A stretch of DNA of 16,533 nucleotides from Clostridiales bacterium (GTDB lineage Bacteria > Bacillota > Clostridia > Oscillospirales > CAG-382): contig DMMZ01000010.1 of assembly GCA_003452915.1 (NCBI GenBank), positions 1-16,533 on the forward strand. The letters are read 5' to 3'. The notes under the pieces were generated by a model. It was not told where the DNA came from and did not search any database. It saw only the letters and a program-made list of their open reading frames with translations. The translations under genes and the position numbers were made by a program. Shown here piece after piece: positions 1 to 7,829 of the stretch; position 1 is the first letter of the stretch, and every line of letters begins with the position of its first letter.

Positions 1-1680
1 ATAACGCTTTTCCATTTCAATACAAGCCCAGTTTAATGTACCGGCCGCTTTTTTTGGTTCATTTATTACAGGAACTAAAAGATGAGGAATTCCATTATAA
101 TCAGAAAGTTCAACACGCTTTGGGTCTATTAATATTAGCTTTACTTCATCAGGGGTTGCTCTGTAAAGCAATGAAATAATCAGAGAGTTTATACAAACCG
201 ATTTACCCATACCGGTTGCTCCGGCGATCAAAAGATGCGGCATTTTAGCAATATCCAGATAGACAGCATTTCCTGCAACATCCATACCCAGCGAAACAAA
301 CAGCTTGCTTTTATTCTCTTTACAAACATTTGTATCTAATAAATCATGTAAACGGACAGTCGAAACGCTACGATTGGGAATTTCTATACCGACAGCAGCT
401 TTACCGGGGATACTCTCTATACGTACTGATGTTGCAGCAAGATGAAGCGAAATATCGTCTGCAAGGTTGGAGATTGATTTAACACGTACACCTGATTCTG
501 GCTGAAGTTCATAACGTGTTACCGTCGGACCGCAGCTTGTGCTTAAGACTCTTGTTTGAACTCCAAAGCTTGCAAGTGTGTCAACCAGCTTTTGGCTTGT
601 TCTTTGAATATCGTTTTCAGAGAGTGTAAGACCATCGGATTCGCTCTGAGCAAGCAAGGACATTGGTGGAAAGATATAAGGTGCTTTATCCGATAGATCA
701 TCTAAAAGTAATTTTTCCGAACTATCTAAAATCGGGACATTAATATTTTTTGCTTCCTCATGAAAATCTGCTTTTCTATTATGTTCTGTATGAATCGCTT
801 GTTTATTGTCCGAAACAGGCTCATCCCAAGGCATTTCACGATTAATCTCCTTAAGACCAACAATATCTCTTTCAGCGGTCTGTGTGAAAGACTTTTCTTT
901 ATGAGTATCGTCTTCATCAGGCAGTTCAAAGCGTTGTTGTATAGGATTTTTTTCATCAGAGGTAATAAAAGCAGGAGGTTTAACCTTTTTTACAGGCTGA
1001 ATAGTTAAATTTTCTTCTTTTTCTTCATTATTATTATTATTATCCTCGTCAGCTTCTACTCCGAAGTCGATTTCTCTGAAGAATTTTATAATAGCTCTTA
1101 TTGTAGCTTTTGGAGTACTTCCAAACATAAAAACTGTAGTAATAAAAATAGTAAGAAAAGACAGCAAAACAGTAGGTAATTCACCCAACATATTCACAAA
1201 TAATGCGCCAATTTGTCCGCCGATAAAGCCCGCACCATTAAGCTCCTGACCAAACTTATACAGTGCAAAACCATATGCGGAAGGATCTTCTGCGGAAAGT
1301 GTGTTTAAAACAATCAATAAAAATACAAAATTAGTTAATGCAAGAACTATTTTGGAGCGAATTGCTCCTTTTGCTATATCACGCTTCCAAAAAATAGCAA
1401 TGAGTATCAACAAAAACGGAAAATAGTAATAGCCTGCTCCAAAAAGTCCAAGTAATGTTTTTGATATATATGCGCCTAAAAAACCTGTTTCAGGAACAAA
1501 GAAGGTTAATACAATAAACAGTGCAAATAAACCAATGATATAAGGCAGGGCAGGATATGTTCTTTTTTCATCAGAAGAACCAACCTGCTTTGAAAGCGTT
1601 GCTGTTTTTGACGACGCTTTTTGCTTTTCATCAGATACTTTTTTGGTTGTCTTTTTGGATTTTTGTTTTGTATTTGCCAT
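1..1680 (-). CDS. ftsK: FtsK/SpoIIIE-family DNA translocase, N-terminal 560 residues (C-terminus beyond the left edge)
   Basis: The encoded protein is a septum-located ATP-driven DNA pump that moves chromosomal DNA through closing division or sporulation septa. I translated it from the ATG at 1678-1680, which is preceded by AAAGGAA about five bases upstream; the frame stays open to base 1. Residues 1-40 are basic and soluble. Roughly residues 45-190 contain about four hydrophobic membrane segments. Residues 205-330 form a charged, low-complexity linker that includes an Asn run. The motor domain follows, with Walker A GATGMGKS at 487-494 and a Walker B-region stretch LILIDPKRVEL at 515-525, then SDYNGIPHLLVPV, typical of FtsK. 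The C-terminal part of the motor and any gamma DNA-reading domain lie outside the window. The gene sits 39 bases downstream of uppP on the same strand and is probably cotranscribed with it. FtsK and SpoIIIE cannot be told apart from this part alone. Confidence 0.95.
   Translation of the reverse strand, partial: MANTKQKSKKTTKKVSDEKQKASSKTATLSKQVGSSDEKRTYPALPYIIGLFALFIVLTFFVPETGFLGAYISKTLLGLFGAGYYYFPFLLILIAIFWKRDIAKGAIRSKIVLALTNFVFLLIVLNTLSAEDPSAYGFALYKFGQELNGAGFIGGQIGALFVNMLGELPTVLLSFLTIFITTVFMFGSTPKATIRAIIKFFREIDFGVEADEDNNNNNEEKEENLTIQPVKKVKPPAFITSDEKNPIQQRFELPDEDDTHKEKSFTQTAERDIVGLKEINREMPWDEPVSDNKQAIHTEHNRKADFHEEAKNINVPILDSSEKLLLDDLSDKAPYIFPPMSLLAQSESDGLTLSENDIQRTSQKLVDTLASFGVQTRVLSTSCGPTVTRYELQPESGVRVKSISNLADDISLHLAATSVRIESIPGKAAVGIEIPNRSVSTVRLHDLLDTNVCKENKSKLFVSLGMDVAGNAVYLDIAKMPHLLIAGATGMGKSVCINSLIISLLYRATPDEVKLILIDPKRVELSDYNGIPHLLVPVINEPKKAAGTLNWACIEMEKRY
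1027..1043. repeat. ATT trinucleotide run inside ftsK
   Basis: Five and a half copies of ATT on the plus strand encode a run of Asn after an acidic stretch in the FtsK linker. Changes of whole units would keep the frame, so the run would change linker length only. It is probably simple low-complexity coding sequence. Confidence 0.6.
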
Positions 1681-1719
1681 AAAATTCCTTTGTTTTATTG
1701 TAAGTAAGTTTGTAAATAT

Positions 1720-2547
1720 TTATTTTAGAATATCGGCAACTATTGCTGTAATACCTATAAAAAAGCAATAAATGCTAAAAATTCCGAAGCTGCTGTATTT
1801 TGCAATATATTGCAAAATTTTAATTGAAATAAATCCAACAACTGCTGCTGTGATTACACCCGCAATCAAAGGGAGGACCATTTCTTCAGAAATTTTCGTC
1901 GAGAAAAATTCGGGCAGTTCAAAAACACATGCTCCGATTATTGCAGGGATAGACATCAGAAAGGAAAACTTGACTGCATCCTGTCTGTTAAGACCAAAGA
2001 ATAATCCACCTGTAATCGTTGAGCCGCTTCGGGAAATTCCGGGCAGTACGCCGAAAACCTGAAATAATCCAATGAAGAAGGGCTTTTGTAAATCGCTTCG
2101 TTGAAGAGTTTCTTCGTTTTTAGATAATTTATCGGATATGTACAGCATTATACCATTTATAATCAGCAATATTCCGATTACCCAGCTTATTTCACTTAAA
2201 TATTCTACCTTATCTTTAATTAAAACAATCGGGATTAAGGGAATAGACGCTATTACTAGCATTACAAATAGTTTTTCACCATAATCAAGACCTTTTTTTA
2301 TTTCGCCTGAAAACAGCTTTTTAATCAACGTGAAAAAGCCTTTTACAATCAGCCATACATCCTTGCGGTATACGATACAGACAGCAAATAAAGTTGCAAG
2401 ATGTAATAAAATATCAAATGCTAAATTATTCTTATCACTAACACCGAAAAAGTTATGCATCAGAGCGAGATGACCCGAACTTGAAATTGGAAGAAACTCA
2501 GCAATACCCTGTATAACTCCTAAAATAATCGCCATGGTTACAGACAT
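1720..2547 (-). CDS. uppP: Undecaprenyl-diphosphate phosphatase (BacA/UppP family)
   Basis: This integral membrane enzyme removes a phosphate from undecaprenyl diphosphate and so recycles the lipid carrier for peptidoglycan and other wall polymers; extra copies confer bacitracin resistance in this family. The 275-residue length is normal. The family signatures are present: the (E/Q)xxxE motif as Q13 to E17 in VIQGIAEFLPISSSGH with H26, and the PGISRSGST motif at 169-177 with R173. About seven or eight hydrophobic segments cover the rest. The ATG at 2545-2547 follows AAAGGA about ten bases upstream. It lies between the solute-binding lipoprotein gene (90 bases upstream) and ftsK (39 bases downstream), all on one strand with no terminator visible between them. 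All recognisable catalytic residues are in place, so it is probably functional. Confidence 0.97.
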   Translation of the reverse strand: MSVTMAIILGVIQGIAEFLPISSSGHLALMHNFFGVSDKNNLAFDILLHLATLFAVCIVYRKDVWLIVKGFFTLIKKLFSGEIKKGLDYGEKLFVMLVIASIPLIPIVLIKDKVEYLSEISWVIGILLIINGIMLYISDKLSKNEETLQRSDLQKPFFIGLFQVFGVLPGISRSGSTITGGLFFGLNRQDAVKFSFLMSIPAIIGACVFELPEFFSTKISEEMVLPLIAGVITAAVVGFISIKILQYIAKYSSFGIFSIYCFFIGITAIVADILK

Positions 2548-2637
2548 AAAACAAAATTCCTTTCCATAGACATATGCCGATAATGGGCAATGTACATTTT
2601 TGATTTTTGTTTATAAAACCTTTATTAAGAAATATAA

Positions 2638-4116
2638 TTATTCTTGTTGTATCTGCTCAAGCGTAGTTTCCAATGCCAGGTCAGCAGCGTCCATTATAGA
2701 CTCAAAACGGGATGTATAGTTTGTGTCCATTACCATATAATTTGATAGAGTATTACCCCAGTTAAAAGCAGCTCCGAGATCGAACGAACGAGAAGCAAAG
2801 ATAATATCCAGCATTTCGCCACTCTCGTCATCGCGAGCATCTCTGTATTTCAATTGAATATCGTAATAAGCAGGTGTAACGATTTCTTTTGAGTACTTAC
2901 CGAGGGCTTCCATGATTAGTCCCACATCTTCTACATTAACTACATTCTTCGGAATACAGACCGCAGACATATTATGAATTGAAACTGTATGGTAATAATC
3001 GGTTTGACCTTCGACCATCATAGGAATCGGAAGTATTCCAAAATCTTCATCCATATTTCTGAAGGACGGAACATTTATAAGTCCGCATGTATAGAAAAGC
3101 TCCCTTCCTTCAATAAACGCTTTGTGAACGGTCGCTTCCCATACATTTGGATAGCCCTTGTTTGTATAAGGCACTGCGTTCGCAACCATTACTGTATTTT
3201 TATCCATATACAATTCGAGTATTTTTGAAAGCGCGTTGGATGTAGCTTCTTCTTGAATTGTAAAATACGGCTTGTCGTCCGCGTCTTTCCGAACTATCTT
3301 TTCACCTGCACCTACTACATGCACATATACATTGTATGTTTCGGTTCCGAGTGCCCATGTATCAAATTCATCGAGTAAACCGTCGCCGGTTGTGTCTTTA
3401 GTGATACCACTTTTGCAAATCTCTGTAAATTTATCAAAGGTCCACTCACCGTCTTTTACAAGCTGATAAAAATCTATGTCACCAAGACCGATTTTGTTTT
3501 GAAGAGTTTTATTAAAGAGTGTACACCAGGTACCATCGTTATCATATGTATTGATATCACCGCACATAAAATAAAGCTTGTTTAAAATTGAAAGATCGTT
3601 TCTTGCATTTTGATCCCACCAGCTGTTTGTAAAATCAATGTTAGATATTGTATTCAAATCATACAAAATATTTTCGGTTACAAGAGGAGCAAGATTCCCA
3701 TAAGCGTCAAAGATCATGTCATAATCTTTTGTATCAGCAATAACCATATTTCTTATCGTGTTGGTAAAAGCAATATGGTCGTCACCACGTACAGTTCCAG
3801 TTATTTTACAATTATAATCTTCTTGTACCTTATTTAATACTGTTCTTTTTGCAGTATCAACCGCAGATGCATTTTCTTCGTCTGCAACGGTTATGACCTC
3901 GCCTTTAAAGCCAAGTACGGATTTAGACCCGTATCCGAAATACCAGCATAAAACTTTAAATTCTCTGTCTTCCATATCTTTAACAGGTATAGCATTTAAA
4001 TCAGAGGAGGTAGTTTCCGCTGATTCGTTGCTTTCTAAAATTGGATCCTCGCCGCAAGCAGTTGAAAACGGAACAAGAAACAGGAAAGTAAGTATAATAA
4101 CCAGTATCTTCTTCAT
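2638..4116 (-). CDS. Extracellular solute-binding lipoprotein (ABC transporter family 1-like)
   Basis: The 492-residue protein begins with a lipoprotein signal peptide: a KK n-region, a hydrophobic core and a lipobox-like FSTAC, so Cys21 would be lipidated and the protein held on the outer face of the membrane. A low-complexity Ser/Glu/Thr linker follows. The body has the length and character of sugar-type solute-binding proteins, including DYDMIFDAYGNLAPLV near residue 131, the WTFDKFTEIC region near 225, and a calcium-loop-like DTTGDGLLDEFD at 241-252 as often seen in clostridial members. GILPIPMM further on fits the same family. The ligand cannot be told. No permease or ATPase gene is adjacent, so it is an orphan binding protein or works with a transporter encoded elsewhere. 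The ATG at 4114-4116 has AAGGGGA about ten bases upstream and a good promoter (4148-4176). It starts the leftward group that includes uppP and ftsK. Confidence 0.85.
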   Translation of the reverse strand: MKKILVIILTFLFLVPFSTACGEDPILESNESAETTSSDLNAIPVKDMEDREFKVLCWYFGYGSKSVLGFKGEVITVADEENASAVDTAKRTVLNKVQEDYNCKITGTVRGDDHIAFTNTIRNMVIADTKDYDMIFDAYGNLAPLVTENILYDLNTISNIDFTNSWWDQNARNDLSILNKLYFMCGDINTYDNDGTWCTLFNKTLQNKIGLGDIDFYQLVKDGEWTFDKFTEICKSGITKDTTGDGLLDEFDTWALGTETYNVYVHVVGAGEKIVRKDADDKPYFTIQEEATSNALSKILELYMDKNTVMVANAVPYTNKGYPNVWEATVHKAFIEGRELFYTCGLINVPSFRNMDEDFGILPIPMMVEGQTDYYHTVSIHNMSAVCIPKNVVNVEDVGLIMEALGKYSKEIVTPAYYDIQLKYRDARDDESGEMLDIIFASRSFDLGAAFNWGNTLSNYMVMDTNYTSRFESIMDAADLALETTLEQIQQE

Positions 4117-4147
4117 GTGTAAAAATTCCCCTTACATATTTTTTTAT

Positions 4148-4176
4148 AGTATATTATATAAATCCTAAAAAGTCAA
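4148..4176 (-). promoter_or_regulatory. Sigma-A-type promoter for the solute-binding lipoprotein group
   Basis: On the minus strand TTGACT (4171-4176) is followed after exactly 17 bases by TATACT (4148-4153). Transcription would start about 25 bases before the AAGGGGA ribosome binding site. The match and spacing are good, but this is read by eye only. Confidence 0.65.
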
Positions 4177-4220
4177 GTTTGACAGATGTACATATTGGCA
4201 AAATGATCGATAATAAGGAT

Positions 4221-4249
4221 TTGACAAACAGAAAATATTATTGTATAAT
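4221..4249 (+). promoter_or_regulatory. Perfect-consensus sigma-A promoter for the LCP-like gene
   Basis: TTGACA at 4221-4226 and TATAAT at 4244-4249 are separated by exactly 17 bases, the full consensus for the housekeeping sigma factor. The start of transcription would fall near 4256, giving a leader of about 36 bases before the TTG start codon. It stands back to back with the leftward promoter, whose -35 box begins 45 bases away. No operator palindrome is evident, so strong constitutive expression is the simplest inference. Confidence 0.8.
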
Positions 4250-4292
4250 TATAGGAATTCATAATGATTAAATTTTAAGGAGTTGCTGACCT

Positions 4293-5225
4293 TTGTCAAG
4301 TGCTTTCAGAAACTTTATAATTACTTTTTGCGCATGTTTAATTGTTTTCGGTCTTATCGGATGGAAGGTAGTTTACCCTGCTATAAATGAAGTAATTAAT
4401 ACGGAAGACACAACATCCGAGGTATCCGGAGATATAGATGACGACACGTCAGGAGATGATACTGGCGATGAATCAACAGATATAATTGAGGGTGACACCT
4501 TCACCACTGTTATAGTCGGAAAAGCAAACGATGGTCTTACAGCAAGTGTAATATATTTACGTATAAACGAGAAAACCAAAAGATTCTCCTATTGTTTTAT
4601 TCCAACCAGTGTTACAGCTGGTAACAGTGTTGGCGTAAATACTCCGATAAAGAATTTATTCTCAACCTTAAGCGGTGACGAAATAGCAAGAAAAGTTTCT
4701 GCTATAACCGGAATGAAAATAAATTATTATGTTATTTTAGGAATGGATGAGCTGAGTACGATTGTTGAAGTAATGAACGGTGCTACAATTAACATAGACA
4801 GCCAGATAAAATATCTTAATCCTGATTATATTGATGATGTTGGGGCTCTTGAAAGCGGAACAGAGATTCCCGATGAATATTATATAACCATTGGTCAGGG
4901 GAATAATATTCTTAACGCTGACCTTGTAAGAAATATTATGAATTATAACCCGTATTCCGAAGGAATAGAATTCCATAGTAAGTCAAAATTGTTATATGAG
5001 ACTGTTTTCACACAATTTTTTACTAATTCTGGTACAAATGGCAACAGATCTGCTGTTAAAAATCTTCTTAACGATATTCACGATACAAATATAACACCAT
5101 CGGTTTTAGATTCATATATGGACATTATTTTTACTTATGACATCTATACTCTTCAAAAAGTAAATTATCCTAATGACAGAACTGAAAAAATTTCTATGTT
5201 CAAACAAGCTGACGGAACTGATTGA
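4293..5225 (+). CDS. Membrane-anchored LCP-like (LytR-CpsA-Psr fold) protein, divergent
   Basis: The start is TTG at 4293-4295, chosen because AAGGAG lies nine bases upstream and the consensus promoter just before that. The 310-residue product has one N-terminal membrane helix (about residues 7-27), a very acidic Asp/Ser/Thr/Gly linker (38-67), then an extracellular domain. Residues 69-235 follow the layout of LytR-CpsA-Psr domains: a strand FTTVIVGK, a strand VIYLRINEKTKRFSYCFIP where the family has its S-x-P-R-D motif, a helix plus INYYVILGMDELSTIVEVM, and a strand NGATINI corresponding to the family's GGV-x-V strand. LCP enzymes transfer polymers from undecaprenyl carriers to peptidoglycan. 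Here the usual catalytic Arg-Asp pair is replaced by IPTSV, so activity is doubtful. The family assignment is inferred from pattern only. The next gene, metY, lies 50 bases downstream without a visible terminator. Confidence 0.6.
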   Translation: MSSAFRNFIITFCACLIVFGLIGWKVVYPAINEVINTEDTTSEVSGDIDDDTSGDDTGDESTDIIEGDTFTTVIVGKANDGLTASVIYLRINEKTKRFSYCFIPTSVTAGNSVGVNTPIKNLFSTLSGDEIARKVSAITGMKINYYVILGMDELSTIVEVMNGATINIDSQIKYLNPDYIDDVGALESGTEIPDEYYITIGQGNNILNADLVRNIMNYNPYSEGIEFHSKSKLLYETVFTQFFTNSGTNGNRSAVKNLLNDIHDTNITPSVLDSYMDIIFTYDIYTLQKVNYPNDRTEKISMFKQADGTD

Positions 5226-5275
5226 CTTATACGAATGTAATGAAAAGATAATATTTTAAAAAAGGACAAAGAAAA

Positions 5276-6535
5276 ATGAAGAAAGAAACACAATGCATTC
5301 ACGGAGGATACAAATCGGGTAACGGCGAGCCGCTTGCACTTCCGATATATCAAAGCACAACCTATACTTATGATTCTACCGAGCATATCGGAAAATTATT
5401 TGACCTTGCTGTCGAAGGTCATATGTACTCGCGTATTTCTAACCCAACGGTTGCATTTGTAGAGAAGAAAATAGCAGAGCTTGAAGGCGGAGTAGCCGCA
5501 CTTTGCACTACCTCCGGGCAGGCGGCTAGCTTTTTATCTCTATTTAATATATTAGGTGCTGGCGACCATTTCATCACTGCTTCCACTATTTACGGCGGAA
5601 CAGTTAATCTGTTTGCAGTTACTATGAAGAAGATGGGTATAGAGTGTACTTTTGTTAATCCAGAAGCATCAGAAGAAGAACTGGATAAAGCTTTTCGCCC
5701 GAATACAAAGGCTGTTTTTGGTGAGACACTTGCCAATCCGGCACTCAATGTTTTGGATATAGAGAAGTTTGCAGTTATTGCACACAAGCATGGTGTTCCG
5801 CTTATTATAGACAATACCTTCCCGACACCTGTTCTTTGCCGTCCGATTGAACATGGAGCGGATATTGTAATTCATTCAACAACAAAATATATGGACGGAC
5901 ACGCTATTCAGGTAGGTGGCTGCATTGTTGACAGCGGAAATTTCGACTGGAATAACAGTAATTATCCTGAGCTTACTACTCCAGATGAATCCTACCACGG
6001 ACTTATCTACACAGAAGCATTCGGAAAAGCCGCATATATAGCCAAGGCGAGAGTTCAGCTTGTAAGAGACCTTGGTGTTTACCCTTCCGCAACCGCTGCG
6101 TTTTATCTTGATTTGGGTTTACAGACATTGCATATTCGTATGCAAAGACATTCGGAAAATGCGATGTCAGTTGCGCGTTTCCTGGAGCAAAGCGATAAAA
6201 TAGAGAGTGTGAATTACCCCGGCCTTGAGAGCAATAAATATCATCAGCTTGCAAAAAAATATTTACCTGACGGATGTGCAGGTGTTATATCCTTTACGGT
6301 CAAGGGTGGCAGGGAAGCTGCAATAAAATTGATGGATAGCTTACAACTATGTAAGAACGTAGTTCATGTAGCAACAGTGCACTCTTGTGTACTTCATCCT
6401 GCTTCCGAGACACACCGTCAGCTTAGCGACGAACAGCTGGTTGCTGCAGGTATAAATCCCGGACTTATCCGTCTTTCTGTCGGTATAGAGAATGCTCAGG
6501 ATATTATCGAGGACTTAAAAAGAGGGCTCAATTAA
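5276..6535 (+). CDS. metY: O-acetylhomoserine sulfhydrylase (O-acetylhomoserine aminocarboxypropyltransferase), PLP-dependent
   Basis: This cytosolic enzyme of the Cys/Met metabolism family makes homocysteine from O-acetylhomoserine and sulfide, a direct-sulfurylation route to methionine. The 419-residue length fits the O-acetylhomoserine subgroup, which is longer than cystathionine gamma-synthases. Visible signatures are YSRISNPT at 51-58 (phosphate binding from the neighbouring subunit), the SGQAA segment at 80-84, the cofactor-contacting Asp179 in LIIDNTFPTP, and the PLP Schiff-base lysine Lys204 in HSTTKYMDGH. GGCIVDSGNFDW after it is typical of the sulfhydrylases. The ATG at 5276 has AAAAGGA nine bases upstream. 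No SAM riboswitch or T-box leader fits in the 50-base gap before it, so it may be read from the LCP-like gene's promoter. Distinction from related gamma-synthases rests on motif and length. Confidence 0.93.
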   Translation: MKKETQCIHGGYKSGNGEPLALPIYQSTTYTYDSTEHIGKLFDLAVEGHMYSRISNPTVAFVEKKIAELEGGVAALCTTSGQAASFLSLFNILGAGDHFITASTIYGGTVNLFAVTMKKMGIECTFVNPEASEEELDKAFRPNTKAVFGETLANPALNVLDIEKFAVIAHKHGVPLIIDNTFPTPVLCRPIEHGADIVIHSTTKYMDGHAIQVGGCIVDSGNFDWNNSNYPELTTPDESYHGLIYTEAFGKAAYIAKARVQLVRDLGVYPSATAAFYLDLGLQTLHIRMQRHSENAMSVARFLEQSDKIESVNYPGLESNKYHQLAKKYLPDGCAGVISFTVKGGREAAIKLMDSLQLCKNVVHVATVHSCVLHPASETHRQLSDEQLVAAGINPGLIRLSVGIENAQDIIEDLKRGLN

Positions 6536-6580
6536 CAATAAGCTGCATAAAAGTTCCTGAATGTTTTTAACAATTTACAC

Positions 6581-6609
6581 TTGAAATCTATATGCTGCTG
6601 TGATAAGAT
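6581..6609 (+). promoter_or_regulatory. Extended -10 promoter for the ferredoxin gene
   Basis: TTGAAA at 6581-6586 is followed after 17 bases by TAAGAT at 6604-6609, and the TG at 6601-6602 gives an extended -10 (TGnTAAGAT). Transcription would begin near 6616, about 17 bases before the GGAGGT ribosome binding site. Read by eye. Confidence 0.6.
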
Positions 6610-6647
6610 ATTATTCATAAAACATAATTTACGGAGGTACATAAAAA

Positions 6648-6821
6648 ATGGCATATTCTATTGACAAAGACTCTTGTATCGGATGCGGTACATGCGAGGG
6701 TGAATGCCCGACCGGTGCAATAAGCGTATCAGATGACGGAAAATATGTTATCGATGCTGAGCAATGTGTGGATTGCGGTGCTTGCGCAAGCGTTTGTCCC
6801 GTTGACGCTGTAAAGGCATAA
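6648..6821 (+). CDS. 2[4Fe-4S] ferredoxin, clostridial type
   Basis: This short gene encodes a 57-residue cytosolic electron carrier of the kind used in fermentative anaerobes with pyruvate:ferredoxin oxidoreductase, hydrogenases and related enzymes. Two classical cluster motifs are complete: Cys10, 13, 16 and 20 (CIGCGTCEGECP) and Cys40, 43, 46 and 50 (CVDCGACASVCP), each ending in the usual C-P. The two halves mirror one another, as expected from the ancient duplication in this family. The ATG at 6648 follows a strong GGAGGT ribosome binding site (6633-6638). It has its own promoter and is probably monocistronic, with a weak hairpin after it. Length and spacing are standard and nothing is missing; its redox partners cannot be inferred from the neighbours. 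Confidence 0.97.
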   Translation: MAYSIDKDSCIGCGTCEGECPTGAISVSDDGKYVIDAEQCVDCGACASVCPVDAVKA

Positions 6822-6845
6822 TAGATAATACAAACCGCCAATTCT

Positions 6846-6890
6846 TGCGTTCATGGATGATTTTAATTTTCATTTATGAGCGCATTAGTC
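6846..6890 (+). terminator. Possible weak terminator after the ferredoxin gene
   Basis: TGCGTTCAT (6846-6854) can pair with ATGAGCGCA (6876-6884) in a nine-base stem with one G-U pair and a long loop of 21 bases. The bases after it are only moderately T-rich (TTAGTCTTATT). The long loop and broken T tract make this uncertain. Confidence 0.35.
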
Positions 6891-6981
6891 TTATTATTAA
6901 ACAAATCAGAATTGTTTATAAAATATTTTTAAATAATGCAACATTTTAATATATAAAGTGGTATTATTAAATAGGGTGTAT

Positions 6982-7704
6982 ATGAAACAGACACAAATTA
7001 ATCGAAAATTAAACTTGGAAGAGCCTGAAGGTGGTATCTATTTTGGTACCGATGTTCTGCTTCTTGCTCATTTTATGGGCGGATTTAAAAGCGGGGTAGG
7101 TGTTGATCTGGGTACAGGAAGCGGTATTATACCGCTACTTTTGCTGAGTAGTGGAATTAAAGTTAAAATTACAGGAATAGAGATACAAAAGAATTATTGC
7201 GATATAGCAAACCAAAACTCTGGCGCAAATGGTTTTTCAGATAAATTTTCTGTTTTGCTAGGTGATATTAAAGAGATTAAAACACTTTTCCCCTCAGGCG
7301 GTGCTGATGCTGTTTTCACAAATCCACCATATTTAAAGACTACCAGTGGTAGACATAATGTTGCAGAGCATAAGAATATCGCTTTTCATGAGGTTTTTTG
7401 TGATATAAATGACATTTGCAGAGCTGCTTCCTGGTGTTTAAAATCAGGCGGAAAGTTCTATGCTGTATATCGTCCCGAGAGGGCAGTCGGCTTTTTAACC
7501 GCGTTGCGGAATAACCGTCTTGAACCAAAAAAGATAACCTTTGTTTATCCGTCGGCGGAAAAAGCTCCTTCCCTTTTTCTTGTGGAAGCAAAGAAGGACG
7601 CTAAGGAAGGGCTTTTGATAAGTAAAAATCTTTATATATACACCGACACAAGTAACAGTATATATACTGATGAAATGAAAAAGATTTACAGTGAATTCGA
7701 ATAA
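6982..7704 (+). CDS. trmN6: TrmN6/YabB-type tRNA1(Val) adenine-37 N6-methyltransferase
   Basis: The product is an S-adenosylmethionine-dependent methyltransferase of the small-domain N6-adenine class, whose characterised members modify A37 of tRNA-Val. I chose ATG at 6982 (240 residues) over the in-frame GTG at 6958. AGGGTG lies just before the ATG, whereas the GTG has no ribosome binding site and would add an unconserved-looking MVLLNRVY. The N-terminus FGTDVLLLAHF near residue 21 matches the family. The SAM-binding motif VDLGTGSGI is at 41-49, and the NPPY motif that holds the target adenine is at 114-117. The C-terminal YPSAEKAPSLFLVEAKK region is also usual for YabB-type proteins. Residues near the C-terminus (KNLYIYTDTSNSIYTDEM) fit the family's final segment. 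In many Firmicutes rsmI follows this gene; here a large protease gene follows instead. Confidence 0.82.
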   Translation: MKQTQINRKLNLEEPEGGIYFGTDVLLLAHFMGGFKSGVGVDLGTGSGIIPLLLLSSGIKVKITGIEIQKNYCDIANQNSGANGFSDKFSVLLGDIKEIKTLFPSGGADAVFTNPPYLKTTSGRHNVAEHKNIAFHEVFCDINDICRAASWCLKSGGKFYAVYRPERAVGFLTALRNNRLEPKKITFVYPSAEKAPSLFLVEAKKDAKEGLLISKNLYIYTDTSNSIYTDEMKKIYSEFE

Positions 7705-7746
7705 GAGGTAGCGTGAAAAATATTATAAACAGAAGTGCATCATCTC

Positions 7747-7810
7747 GTACCAAAGGTACACTGTCGTGTACCTCACAAATTTTTCATTGCTATTTGTGCC
7801 CTACGGGGGC
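7747..7810 (+). repeat. Cluster of three tandem hairpins, candidate interspersed repeat or structured leader
   Basis: Three inverted repeats follow one another. AGGTACAC (7754-7761) pairs perfectly with GTGTACCT (7766-7773) around a TGTC loop, and an alternative smaller stem uses GTACC (7747-7751) and GGTAC (7755-7759). CACAAAT (7774-7780) pairs with ATTTGTG (7792-7798) around an 11-base loop. GCCC (7798-7801) pairs with GGGC (7807-7810). The cluster ends two bases before the GGAGG ribosome binding site (7813-7817) of the protease gene. No T tract follows, so it is not a standard terminator. It may be a dispersed palindromic repeat that inserted between trmN6 and the protease, or a leader affecting protease translation. 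The stems are seen; the role is inference. Confidence 0.55.
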
Positions 7811-7829
7811 GTGGAGGTTAATTTTAAGC

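Noticed and set aside
1027..1043. ATT repeat in ftsK as a phase-variable switch
   Set aside because: Units are three bases and in frame, so gain or loss changes only linker length and cannot switch the gene off.
5226..5275. SAM riboswitch or T-box leader before metY
   Set aside because: The gap is only 50 bases, with no stem set or T-box sequence, which is too short for either element.
6629..6841. Minus-strand open frame covering the ferredoxin gene
   Set aside because: The plus strand encodes a ferredoxin with all eight cluster cysteines; the opposite frame is a shadow.
6958..6981. GTG start eight codons upstream for the methyltransferase
   Set aside because: No ribosome binding site precedes it, and the ATG at 6982 has AGGGTG just before it and gives the usual family N-terminus.
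7713..7829. In-frame GTG extension adding 39 residues to the protease
   Set aside because: The extension lies mostly in the hairpin cluster, places unlikely sequence before a complete signal peptide, and ATG 7830 has its own GGAGG. The GAGGT before the GTG keeps a small doubt, noted in the findings.
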